Source: DASXRU01 sp033856235
GTDB lineage: Bacteria; Acidobacteriota; Blastocatellia; Pyrinomonadales; Pyrinomonadaceae
NCBI GenBank assembly: GCA_033856235.1
Contig: JAWVFI010000164.1
Span: forward strand, 1 to 64,000
Direction: 5' to 3'
Length of the DNA stretch: 64,000 bases
The notes beneath the pieces were generated by a model. It did no database searches and was not told where the DNA came from. It was given only the letters and a program-made list of their open reading frames with translations. Of this stretch, positions 51,223 to 59,755 are shown one piece after another; the first letter of the stretch is position 1; every line of letters begins with the position of its first letter. The translations under genes were made by a program, and so were the position numbers.

Positions 51223-53169
51223 CTACGAGTTATAGGGATTACGCGACAGGATCCGAACGAGTGAATTGGCCAAGCCATTCAGTGTCGCCGCGATGAAAAC
51301 GAAAAGCGATGGTTGAATCGCCATTACATATCGGTATTCAGTATGCAGGAAGGATTGCGCCGACAGATAGTAAAGCGGAATAGCCAGCAATAGGATTTGT
51401 AGGGGTGGCCCTCCGTGGCCACCCCCTTTCGGATGAAGCAACGCGGGCCGCCACCGAATGCCGTTGCTACGCCAAAGCAGCACCGCGCCGATGAACGCAA
51501 GTGGGACCATCCAGGCAGTCACGAAAAGCCTTTGCATGAGGTGCATAAGGATCCGCGGGTATCTCATCCAGACGAGGGAAGCGGGCCCTAGTCGAAACAG
51601 TTCCATCTTTCCAACTTCCGCAACCAGCGGACCTGGCCGGCGCTTTTCATTCTCAACCAGTAAATGTGCAGTTCCGTTTTCCCGGGAAACAAACGGGACT
51701 TGGATCAGGACCGTTTGCTGTCCTGCGGCCGGCAATGTCTCCAGAACGTGCAAGACGGGTGTCGTCGCGTAACGCTCTTTTTGTGACGGACTGATGACGC
51801 TGACGGTGACGCTGCCCTCCTCGATCTTAAAGGGGAACCGCACCAGGTAATCTGTGTTCGTCTCGACTTCAAAAGTGCTGAGATAGGTTGCCCCTGACGA
51901 GTCGATTTCATGACCTTGCAAGCGAACCGCATTGCCGTTCGTTGCCGGCGCAATCCGAGGCCCGGAGGTTGAGCGCGCGATGAAATCTGAGGGTTGAACT
52001 GACCAGACAGGGTTTACTCCCGCCGCTATGATCAGCGAATGAGTCACCGCTGGCTCTATCGTGATAACGGGAACTCGTTCGAGCCGCAGCATGGAAAAGG
52101 CGCGACGCAAAACCACTCCGCCAAACCAGAAGGGGTGCGAGCGCATTACCCCCTCCGCGCGCGAAGTTCGCCGGCCATCTCGCTCGATTCCGTTCCCGCC
52201 GAAAAGCGATTGCGCGTAATCAGGCCGGCCGTAGGTCGCTGCTTCTCCGGTAACCGTTTCAATGTCGCTGGCCGGCAATCCGAAACGCCGTTCTTTGTCA
52301 TAGTCGCTAATGCCCACGTTCAGCATTTGCCCGGTGCCCAGCGAAAGCGGAATGAAATGGTGGAAGACGATCACGTTGCGAATTGTAATGGGAGCGATTA
52401 CCAAAAAGGTTGCGCCCACCAACACGCCCGTGTACCGCCAGCGCCGGCTGCGGTCCATGATGAGTAGTAAGAACACCGCCAGAAACGGCGCCAGCAGCAA
52501 CGCGTTAGATCTCAGCCAACAGGAAACACCAATACACACGCCGGCGACCATGACTGCGCGCAGACTGTTCCGCTTCAGCCCACGGACCAGGAAATAAAGC
52601 GCCAGCAGAATTGGCAGTGTTACCAGCGAGTCAGGGATCAGGATCAAAGAATAATAGGCAAGCTGCGGGGACAGCGCTGCCAGCGCTCCGGCGATTACCG
52701 CCCCTTTGACCGGCAGAAATTCCAGGGCCAGGAAGAACAGCACCACTGCAGTTGCCGCATCACAGACTATCTGAAAGAAGCGCATGCCCGCCTCCGAATC
52801 ACCGAAGACACTGAGCACGGCGGCCATGATGATCGGATAGCCCGGCGGGTACGTGAGAATGTTCGCGTCGCCCGGCGGCGCCGGCCCTTTGATGAAGCCG
52901 CTCACGTCGCCGTGCAACAGCAAACGAGCGTTGGCCTTATGATGCTCGACCATGCCCGCAAACACGCGCGGTAGAATGGGCCGGTTGTCTTGCCACTGCA
53001 GCAGTCGGACGCCGACCGCCAGCGCGAAGATCGCTACACAAATTGCCGCGATGATCCGGCGGGACCGCGGCTGGCGCAAAGCTTCTTCTTGCCGTCCGAG
53101 CGCAGACGGCCGAGCTTTTGTCCAAAGGCTTTTGATTTGACTAGGGAAAGCCAAGAAGGTAGTTTCCAC
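51223..53169 (-). CDS. Glycosyltransferase family 39-like membrane protein
   Basis: A 648-residue polytopic membrane protein. After a helix at about 37-53 comes the GT39/ArnT-like first loop (ILTYPPGYPIIMAAVLSVFG) and a series of about ten helices, then a periplasmic beta-rich domain (about 360-500) and three C-terminal helices. It likely transfers a sugar from a polyprenyl-phosphate donor to a glycan or protein on the outer face. Residues about 580-591 (PKGGGHGGPPLQ) come from a repeat of family B, placed between the last helices. The repeat keeps the frame. Confidence 0.85.
   Translation of the reverse strand: METTFLAFPSQIKSLWTKARPSALGRQEEALRQPRSRRIIAAICVAIFALAVGVRLLQWQDNRPILPRVFAGMVEHHKANARLLLHGDVSGFIKGPAPPGDANILTYPPGYPIIMAAVLSVFGDSEAGMRFFQIVCDAATAVVLFFLALEFLPVKGAVIAGALAALSPQLAYYSLILIPDSLVTLPILLALYFLVRGLKRNSLRAVMVAGVCIGVSCWLRSNALLLAPFLAVFLLLIMDRSRRWRYTGVLVGATFLVIAPITIRNVIVFHHFIPLSLGTGQMLNVGISDYDKERRFGLPASDIETVTGEAATYGRPDYAQSLFGGNGIERDGRRTSRAEGVMRSHPFWFGGVVLRRAFSMLRLERVPVITIEPAVTHSLIIAAGVNPVWSVQPSDFIARSTSGPRIAPATNGNAVRLQGHEIDSSGATYLSTFEVETNTDYLVRFPFKIEEGSVTVSVISPSQKERYATTPVLHVLETLPAAGQQTVLIQVPFVSRENGTAHLLVENEKRRPGPLVAEVGKMELFRLGPASLVWMRYPRILMHLMQRLFVTAWMVPLAFIGAVLLWRSNGIRWRPALLHPKGGGHGGPPLQILLLAIPLYYLSAQSFLHTEYRYVMAIQPSLFVFIAATLNGLANSLVRILSRNPYNS
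51398..51430. repeat. Family B palindrome inside the GT39 gene
   Basis: TGTAGGGGTGGCCCTCCGTG and the following GCCACCCC match the arm of the element at 4432-4520. Here a single unit sits within an ORF in a frame read as glycine/proline-rich residues. Confidence 0.85.
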
Positions 53170-53187
53170 TCTTCTGTGAATACAGTG

Positions 53188-53305
53188 TCCGACAAACTTC
53201 AGTTTGCCGTCCAGAAAGCGAGCGATCGCATGGCTCGGTCAGCCAGTCAGTCGCGACCCTAAACAAAGAGCCTTGAAGGTAACGACAAACTGAACTTTGT
53301 TGGAC
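53188..53305. repeat. REPIN-like paired repeat between divergent genes
   Basis: TCCGACAAACTTCAGTTTGC at the left and CGACAAACTGAACTTTGTTG-GAC at the right are inverted copies about 73 bases apart. The GT39 gene (minus) and the oxidoreductase gene (plus) start on either side, so the element fills their shared promoter region. Confidence 0.8.
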
Positions 53306-53361
53306 ATCATAGCGAACTGGCATGCTAACAAAAGCAAGTTTACGTTGCACGCCTCTCTAAT

Positions 53362-55518
53362 ATGAAACAGGTCATACAGGATCTCCGATCACATGAATTA
53401 AGAGTGGCCGAGGTGCCGCCGCCGGTGGCCCAGCGAGGACGCGTGTTGGTCCGGACCGCTGCTTCTCTGATCAGCGCCGGCACGGAACGCATGACTGTCG
53501 AGATGGGCAAGCGCAGCCTGTTGGGTAAAGCGCGAGAGCGCCCCGACCTGGTCAAGCAGGTGATTCATAAAGCCCAGACTGAAGGATTGATGAACACGCT
53601 GACCGCGGTGCGAGCCAAGCTCGATTCCGTTACCGCTCTGGGCTACAGCGCGGCGGGCACCGTGATTGATGTCGGCTCGGACGTGACGGAGTTTCGCGCC
53701 GGCGATCGCGTCGCTTGCGCGGGCGCGGGCTACGCTTCCCACGCCGAAGTGTTGTCAGTGCCGAAGAATCTCTGCGTGCGGTTGCCCGACGGGGTTGATT
53801 TTGAGAGCGCCGCATTCGGAACGCTGGGCGCGATTGCGCTTCAGGGTTTGCGCCTCGCAAATCCGACCCTGGGCGAATCATGTGTGGTTATCGGGCTGGG
53901 TTTGATCGGTCAGCTGACAGTTCAACTGCTGCAGGCAAATGGTTGTCGCGTTTTTGGAATCGATCCTGACACAGAACGAGTCGCCCTGGCCCGCCGGTTT
54001 GGAGCTGACGACGGTTGTGCGCCTGACGATGGCGCGGAAGGGAAAGTGCTGGCTTGGTCGCGAGGCCGTGGCGCTGATGCAGTTCTGATAACTGCCGCCA
54101 CTTCCTCAAACCAACCGGTGGAGATGGCGGGCGAGATTTCGCGGCTCAAAGGCCGCGTGGTGGCGGTGGGCCTGGTTGGTTTGGATATGCCACGCGACAG
54201 TTACTATCACAAAGAGCTGACCTTGCAGGTTTCCATGTCGTATGGACCGGGACGCTACGATCCCGAGTACGAAGAGCGCGGGCACGATTATCCCTTTGCT
54301 TATGTGCGCTGGACGGAAGGACGGAATATCGAAGCATTTCTTGATCTGCTGGCCTCACTGCGCGTGAAGGTTGCGCAACTAGTCACACATCGTTTTCCCA
54401 TCGGCGAGGCTGAGCGCGCGTATGAGCTGATCACCGGCGCGGGCAAAGAGCCTTACCTCGGCGTCGTGCTGGGCTACGATACGGAACGCGATTTGGAAAC
54501 GCGAATCAGTTTAAGCGGAAGCCGAACCGCCACGCGGGCGCCAGAACCTGGCGTTAGAGTCGGACTCATAGGCGCCGGCAGTTATGCCAAAAGATTCCTA
54601 TTGCCGAACTTCAAGGCCGCCGGTGCGCAGTTTCAAACAATCGCGACCGCGTCAGGGATTTCGGCGCGCGAGGTGGGAGAGAAATACGGTTTTGGCCAGT
54701 GCGTTTCCGGCGCCGAGGAAGTCATTGGCGATGAAGCTGCGAACCTGATCGTTATCGCCACGCGCCACGACACGCATGCTGAACTTGCGCGGCGGGCGTT
54801 GGAAAGCGGGCGCCACGTTTTTGTTGAGAAACCACTCGCGTTGAACGACGAGGAATTGGACAGCGTGCTGAAAGCAGCGGCGCAATCGGATCGGTATTTG
54901 ATGGTGGGATTCAACCGGCGTTTTTCGCCCTCGGCTATGGCGGCGAAAGATTTTTTCCATGAAGCGCAAACGCCGCTCTCCATCAACTATCGCATAAACG
55001 CAGGCCGCATCCCTCGCGACCATTGGATTCAGGATCCGCGTGAGGGGGGTGGCCGCATCATCGGTGAAGTCTGTCACTTCATCGACCTGATGCAGTTCCT
55101 GACTGGCGCGGTGACAACGCGCGTCTATGCGGAATCGATTACCAGCCCCAACACGGAAGTTGTAGGGAGTGACTCGGTCTTCATCACCCTTCGTTTCGCG
55201 GACGGATCGAATGGTTCGATTGCCTACTTGGCGGAAGGCGACAAGTCACTGCCGAAAGAGCGTGTGGAAATCTTCGGCGCCGGAAAGACTTTTGTGCTGG
55301 ACGATTTCCGCGGTGCGACCTCGCTCAGCGGCGGCAAAGAGAAACGATTAAAACTGGGAGGCCAGGACAAAGGCCAGGCGAATGAAGTGAAGGCGGTCTG
55401 TCGCGCTGTAGTTGAGGGTGGAATGGCGCCAATTGCACTGGAAGATTTAGCGGCGACGACGCGAGCAACGTTCCGAATCATGGAATCACTGCGAACCGGG
55501 TTGCCGGTTGAGGTGTGA
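53362..55518 (+). CDS. Bi-domain oxidoreductase (MDR/alcohol dehydrogenase fused to Gfo/Idh/MocA)
   Basis: A 718-residue fusion. Residues 1 to about 370 form a zinc-type medium-chain dehydrogenase (ISAGTERMTVEMGKRSL, VTALGYSAAGTVIDVG, GDRVACAGAGYASHAEV, then VVIGLGLIGQLTVQLL for NAD(P)). From about 395 a Gfo/Idh/MocA domain follows (VGLIGAGSYAKRF, HVFVEKPLALN, GGGRIIGEVCHFIDLMQFLTG). Such fusions occur in polysaccharide clusters; the joint substrate is unknown but probably a sugar or sugar-linked intermediate. It begins the rightward part of the surface-polysaccharide locus. Confidence 0.93.
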   Translation: MKQVIQDLRSHELRVAEVPPPVAQRGRVLVRTAASLISAGTERMTVEMGKRSLLGKARERPDLVKQVIHKAQTEGLMNTLTAVRAKLDSVTALGYSAAGTVIDVGSDVTEFRAGDRVACAGAGYASHAEVLSVPKNLCVRLPDGVDFESAAFGTLGAIALQGLRLANPTLGESCVVIGLGLIGQLTVQLLQANGCRVFGIDPDTERVALARRFGADDGCAPDDGAEGKVLAWSRGRGADAVLITAATSSNQPVEMAGEISRLKGRVVAVGLVGLDMPRDSYYHKELTLQVSMSYGPGRYDPEYEERGHDYPFAYVRWTEGRNIEAFLDLLASLRVKVAQLVTHRFPIGEAERAYELITGAGKEPYLGVVLGYDTERDLETRISLSGSRTATRAPEPGVRVGLIGAGSYAKRFLLPNFKAAGAQFQTIATASGISAREVGEKYGFGQCVSGAEEVIGDEAANLIVIATRHDTHAELARRALESGRHVFVEKPLALNDEELDSVLKAAAQSDRYLMVGFNRRFSPSAMAAKDFFHEAQTPLSINYRINAGRIPRDHWIQDPREGGGRIIGEVCHFIDLMQFLTGAVTTRVYAESITSPNTEVVGSDSVFITLRFADGSNGSIAYLAEGDKSLPKERVEIFGAGKTFVLDDFRGATSLSGGKEKRLKLGGQDKGQANEVKAVCRAVVEGGMAPIALEDLAATTRATFRIMESLRTGLPVEV

Positions 55519-55544
55519 AGGACCAACACACCCGAACGACCGTC

Positions 55545-55795
55545 CTAAGCCGCGTTCACGCGGCTTACCCGCAGGGTTACTAGACCGGCCGTTTGACGGC
55601 CGGGTTAATCCGGCAAACTAAAATCAAGCCCGCTTCAGCGGGCTTCCATTCGAAAGGCTTCAGCCCTGATAACAATTATTTTAAGCACGCTGAAGCGCGC
55701 TAATGGCCAATCTTCCCGGCCTCTCCCAGTGCTAAAAGCGCTGGGCTAGTAACCCTCACGGGAAAGCCGTCTAAAGACGGCTGAAAGATCCCGCT
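55545..55795. repeat. Cluster of short hairpins between convergent genes
   Basis: At least five small palindromes in 250 bases: AAGCCGCGTTCACGCGGCTT, GGCCGTTTGACGGCC, AGCCCGCTTCAGCGGGCTT, CAGTGCTAAAAGCGCTGG and AGCCGTCTAAAGACGGCT. The oxidoreductase and asnB genes converge here, so some may act as terminators, but none has a clean T run. They look like several repeat units in tandem. Confidence 0.7.
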
Positions 55796-55802
55796 GGAAT
55801 CA

Positions 55803-57746
55803 TCACTTATCGAGAAACTCCCGCTGCCACAATTCCAGCGTCAGCAACTGAAAAACCTGCAAACTGAAGTCCTCTCGACCGGACCGGTTGGCGTCGATGA
55901 TCGCCTGCACCGACTCCGGACTAAAAAGCCCGCGTCGCTTGACAGTCTCCGCCGATAACAAATCATCGACCAGCGGTTTCAGTGGTCCGCGCAACCATGA
56001 TCGGATGGGGGCGCCGAACCCCGCCTTCTTGCGCCAAACGATTTCCTTAGGCAAGAGCTTCTCCGCCGCACGCTTCAAAATATATTTGCGCTTCAATCCC
56101 CGGAGCTTCATGCTCGTCGGCATGCGCGCCGCGAGCTCCATCAATTCGTGATTCAGAAACGGCACGCGCACTTCGAGATTGGCGGCCATCGAAGTTTTGT
56201 CGGTGTAGGCCAGGTTGAGACAGGGCAGAAACGTCTTCAAGTCAACGTACAGCAGCCGGTTCAACGGCGCCGCGTTCTGGACCCGTGCAAAATACCTTCG
56301 ATGTTCACGATAGGCGTCCAGGCCGCTCATGGCCCGAAGCGTCTCGTCGGTATAGAGCTGTTGCTTCATGCGATCCGTAAAGTACGTTCCGAAACCAAGG
56401 TAGCGCTCTTCGAAATCGAGGGCCGCGCTGGTAGCGAACTTCTTGGCGTTACGCAACGGCGCTGTCAGCTTGCCGGGCCGGGCGCCGGGCAAGGCAGTCG
56501 CCAGTAGATGCATGACGGGTCGGCGCAGAAGTTTTGGGATTGGATCCAGCGCCCCGGCAAATTTCATGGCCAGCTGGCGCGGGTAGCCCGCAAAGACTTC
56601 ATCTCCGCCCATGCCGGAAAGCATCACTCTTAATTTTTCGCGTGCCGCCTGCGAAATCAGGAAACTGGAAAGCATTGCCGGATCAGCAATCGGTTCGTCG
56701 GCGTGGTAGACAAGCTTCGGTAACAGACTGGCGACGTCCGGCTGCAGCATGATCTCGTGATAGTCCGTCTGCAATAGCTCAGCGACGCGGCGGGCCCAGA
56801 CGACATCGTCCGGAATAATGTCGAAGCGTAAATCCTTCGCCTCCATTCCCACCGTGTAGGTCGAAACCTGGTTGCCCTGGCCATGGTGCTTCATCAAAGC
56901 GACGATTGCGGATGAATCAACGCCACCCGAAAGAAAGGACCCGAGCGGAACATCGGCTACCATCTCTAACCCCACCACCCGATCGAGAGTTTCATAAACG
57001 CGATCACGCCACCAGGATTCGCTGCGGCCTTCTTCGATTTCGTCAAACGAGATGTCCCACCATTCGCTCACCTCAACGTGACTGTCTCGCACGGTAAGGA
57101 AATGGCCGGGCGGTAGTTTCCAAACATCTTCAAAGAGTGTGTGCGGGTCCGGCGTCCAAAGGAAAGTGAGATATTGATTCAGCGCTTCCAGGTTCATCGA
57201 CGCGCGGAGCAGATCACTGGCGAGAATGGCTTTGATTTCGGAAGCGAAAACAAACGCGCCGCCGGCGCCATTCGCTGCGTTGATGTGCCAGTAATAGAGT
57301 GGTTTGATGCCGACGCGATCGCGGGCGAGGGTCAGCGTGCGTTCCTGATTGTCCCAAATCGCAAACGCGAACATTCCGTTCAGACGGGGTAGGCAGTCCG
57401 TGCCCCACTCGGCAAAGGCGGTGAGTAAGACTTCCGTATCGGTCTCGGTGCGAAAAAGGTGGCCCTTGCTTTTGAGTTCGTTCCGCATCTCGCGGTAGTT
57501 GTAGATCTCTCCCCCAAAAGTGATCACGTAACGGCCGTTAGCGGACAGCATCGGTTGATGCCCGGCGCTACTGGTATCGATGATCGCCAGGCGACGATGG
57601 CCCAAACAGACTGCCTGCCCGGCATCGTCAATAACTGCGGACGTCCATGTCCCTTCGTCGTCGCGCCCGCGATGCTCAATACTCTGCAGCATCGCGGCGA
57701 TGCGATCTTCGGGACGCACACTAATTAATCCGGCAATGCCACACAT
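55803..57746 (-). CDS. asnB: Asparagine synthase (glutamine-hydrolysing)
   Basis: About 647 residues. The start MCGIAGLIS exposes the catalytic Cys2 of the N-terminal glutaminase domain. The PPi motif SGGVDSSAIVAL is at about residue 272 in the C-terminal synthase domain. In polysaccharide loci such proteins often amidate sugar carboxylates rather than aspartate, and the neighbours here support that reading without proving it. The frame runs upstream to 57875, but those codons precede the catalytic Cys and cannot be translated in an active enzyme. Converges on the oxidoreductase gene. Confidence 0.93.
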   Translation of the reverse strand: MCGIAGLISVRPEDRIAAMLQSIEHRGRDDEGTWTSAVIDDAGQAVCLGHRRLAIIDTSSAGHQPMLSANGRYVITFGGEIYNYREMRNELKSKGHLFRTETDTEVLLTAFAEWGTDCLPRLNGMFAFAIWDNQERTLTLARDRVGIKPLYYWHINAANGAGGAFVFASEIKAILASDLLRASMNLEALNQYLTFLWTPDPHTLFEDVWKLPPGHFLTVRDSHVEVSEWWDISFDEIEEGRSESWWRDRVYETLDRVVGLEMVADVPLGSFLSGGVDSSAIVALMKHHGQGNQVSTYTVGMEAKDLRFDIIPDDVVWARRVAELLQTDYHEIMLQPDVASLLPKLVYHADEPIADPAMLSSFLISQAAREKLRVMLSGMGGDEVFAGYPRQLAMKFAGALDPIPKLLRRPVMHLLATALPGARPGKLTAPLRNAKKFATSAALDFEERYLGFGTYFTDRMKQQLYTDETLRAMSGLDAYREHRRYFARVQNAAPLNRLLYVDLKTFLPCLNLAYTDKTSMAANLEVRVPFLNHELMELAARMPTSMKLRGLKRKYILKRAAEKLLPKEIVWRKKAGFGAPIRSWLRGPLKPLVDDLLSAETVKRRGLFSPESVQAIIDANRSGREDFSLQVFQLLTLELWQREFLDK

Positions 57747-57797
57747 AGAATTACGGGATACAGTCCTAAGCAAACAAGTGACGATGCCCAAGACGGG

Positions 57798-57913
57798 CGT
57801 TGATTTCGTGCCACTTCGTGGGATTTTGTGTAATTTCGTGATCGTGCGCTGATGAATCGCGATGATACGATTCACGAAAGCACACGAAGAACATCAAGAA
57901 CACGAAATCGGAG
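57798..57913. repeat. TTTCGTG-rich inverted pair upstream of asnB
   Basis: GATTTCGTGCCACTTCGTGG (from about 57804) and the complement of the right side (CGATTTCGTGTTCTTGATGT, 57894-57913) form an imperfect inverted pair with several TTCGTG units. Part of the 273 bases between asnB and the next gene; the rest shows nothing clear. Confidence 0.5.
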
Positions 57914-58019
57914 TTTTTGTGCAAAGCTGGCTCTCGAAGCGTTATTGTGCGGAAACGATCGTTAGAGCGCGGCAAACCTGGGCTGGAGGTCGTAACCGCT
58001 TCGCGGTAAGAGGGCATGA

Positions 58020-58751
58020 TTATTCCGCCAGCACCAGGAGCGAGTACCCGCCTAACACCCGAACCACCAAATCCTGATTTACCTTTGTTAGCAACCTTCT
58101 GGGCCAGCTTGCCAGTCGCGCTTTCAGGCTGCGCGGGTGATCTATCGCTCCCGCCGTATAGGCCGTGTCCAGAATCTTGTAACCCGCGTCGCGCAGCGCC
58201 GCGAGGGCGGTATCTTTCATGAAGTAGTGTAGGTGTCCCGCCTGTTCCCGCTCGCGCAGGATTGGACGACCGCGCAGAACCCATTGTGCGGACATGTCTA
58301 AAGGGATATGAAAAATCTTGTGTTGCGCTTTGCGGCGCACGCTTTTCAGAAAACTCAGATAATCCGGGACGTGTTCAAACACATCGATGCACAGTAGCAG
58401 ATCGAAGTGTGGCGCGTCGGCGGTGAGCAAATCCTCGCACTTGAAATGAAGAAGTTCATTCGCCCTTTCTTGACAAAGCGCAAAAGCCTGCGGCGAAATC
58501 TCATAGCCAAAGAACTCCGTAGTTGCCGGCAACTGAGATTGAAGCTGCCGCAGAATCTCGCCGGCGCCGCAACCAACCTCACAGACGGTGCGTGGTTCCA
58601 GATGATTTTTGGCCAGCATTTGCAGAATCTGTCCCGCCTTCCACGACGAATCTTCGACGTGGTAAGTGGGGTTCTTTTCCACATACTCGCCGGTCTGATA
58701 CATGCTTTCTGATAGTCCGACAAACTTTAGTTTGTCGTCAGTTTTCGCCAT
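58020..58751 (-). CDS. Class I SAM-dependent methyltransferase
   Basis: About 243 residues. The SAM site is TVCEVGCGAGEILRQL (about 54-69), with LLLCIDVFEHVPDYLSFL further on. The acceptor is unknown; a sugar or lipid-linked sugar is suggested by the locus. The first 16 codons (KTDDKLKFVGLSES) read through a repeat; ATG 58703 (MYQTGEYVEKN) is the likely original start, while the 58751 ATG has AAGGA four bases upstream and may now be used. Confidence 0.87.
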   Translation of the reverse strand: MAKTDDKLKFVGLSESMYQTGEYVEKNPTYHVEDSSWKAGQILQMLAKNHLEPRTVCEVGCGAGEILRQLQSQLPATTEFFGYEISPQAFALCQERANELLHFKCEDLLTADAPHFDLLLCIDVFEHVPDYLSFLKSVRRKAQHKIFHIPLDMSAQWVLRGRPILREREQAGHLHYFMKDTALAALRDAGYKILDTAYTAGAIDHPRSLKARLASWPRRLLTKVNQDLVVRVLGGYSLLVLAE

Positions 58752-58794
58752 CTAATCCTTAACTGTGAAATCGACAAACTGAAGTTTGTCGGAC
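58715..58794. repeat. REPIN-like paired repeat between two methyltransferase genes
   Basis: GTCCGACAAACTTTAGTTTG at the left and CGACAAACTGAAGTTTGTCG-GAC at the right, inverted, about 36 bases apart. The left unit overlaps the N-terminal codons of the gene at 58020-58751. Confidence 0.85.
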
Positions 58795-58795
58795 G

Positions 58796-59641
58796 TTACT
58801 TGGTTCCGATCAACTTTATTCCCAGGACCAATCGCAATGGTAACCCGTGCGCCAACGTTCTCCCCAACTTGCGCGGCGCAGTCGCGAGGCCCGCTTCGAT
58901 TGCGGTTACTACAGGAACAGGCATCTCAAGATGCAGTCCTCTGGCGCCGACCAGAGTCTTCAATTTAGCGAACCCCGCCGCGCGAAACATTTGCGCAAGT
59001 TCCGCCAGCGAGTATTCGTGAAGGTGAAACCCGGTAGCCACTTCGTCGAAATAACGCGAGACATCATGCGGACCCGACAGACGGTTGGGGGTGATGCATA
59101 TGTATTTGCCGCCAGGCCGCAGGCAACGTTGGATGTTCCGTAATTGTTCCGCGGCGTCGTCAGGATGCAGGTGCTCCATGAGCTGATCACTGTAAGCCAG
59201 ATCGATGCTGTTGTCTGGAACCGGAATGCTCGAGCCGTCGGAGATAATCAGTTCCAGGTTGTCAGGCAACACCACGTCGCCGGCGATCTCGCGCGAGACG
59301 TCAACGCCATAAACTGTTTTGACTCGTTTGGCGATCTCCCGCGCGAGGGAACAATCGCCCGGCCCCAACTCCAGGTATGTCGTACCGGGATGGAGGTAGT
59401 TCTGCAGTAGCGCCAGTCGTTCAGCGACATGCCGGCCCCGCGCATCCGCATCGCGCTTCAACGCCAGTTGCGGATGATCGGGAACGCGGCGGAACAGTTC
59501 ATCATAGACTTCCGTGTAAAGCGTTTTTCGTTCTGCTCGCGGCGCTGCTCGTAAACGCGAAGCCAGCTCTTTCTCGATCAGATAGTGCTGTCTGATCTGT
59601 TCCATCGATCGCGTTTCGCTATTGGCCGCATCGTCAAACAT
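58796..59641 (-). CDS. Class I SAM-dependent methyltransferase
   Basis: About 281 residues. The SAM motif is YLELGPGDCSLAREI, followed by VYGVDVSREI and the acidic loop SIDLAYSDQLMEHLHP, typical of methyltransferase 11-type enzymes; LRPGGKYICITPN completes the pattern. It is unlike the neighbouring methyltransferase, so two separate methylations are expected. Start: the frame is open to 59686, but the extra residues (IRAQTKVCVTNNKT) are encoded by a repeat. ATG 59641 is preferred. No good ribosome site is seen at either. Confidence 0.87.
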   Translation of the reverse strand: MFDDAANSETRSMEQIRQHYLIEKELASRLRAAPRAERKTLYTEVYDELFRRVPDHPQLALKRDADARGRHVAERLALLQNYLHPGTTYLELGPGDCSLAREIAKRVKTVYGVDVSREIAGDVVLPDNLELIISDGSSIPVPDNSIDLAYSDQLMEHLHPDDAAEQLRNIQRCLRPGGKYICITPNRLSGPHDVSRYFDEVATGFHLHEYSLAELAQMFRAAGFAKLKTLVGARGLHLEMPVPVVTAIEAGLATAPRKLGRTLAHGLPLRLVLGIKLIGTK

Positions 59642-59656
59642 AGTCTTATTATTCGT

Positions 59657-59730
59657 AACGCAAACTTTAGTTTGCGCTCTGATCATCTGAGTATCCCCAA
59701 TGTGCGGTTCGCAAACTGAAGTTTGCGCTA
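59657..59730. repeat. REPIN-like paired repeat
   Basis: AACGCAAACTTTAGTTTGCG and CGCAAACTGAAGTTTGCG in inverted order about 34 bases apart. The right unit lies 26 bases from the stop of the GT2 gene and the left one just upstream of the methyltransferase start. Confidence 0.85.
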
Positions 59731-59755
59731 CATTGCGGCCCCAAACCTACCACGC

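Noticed and set aside
55545..55795. CRISPR array
   Set aside because: The short hairpins are all different and unevenly spaced; no direct repeat with uniform spacers.
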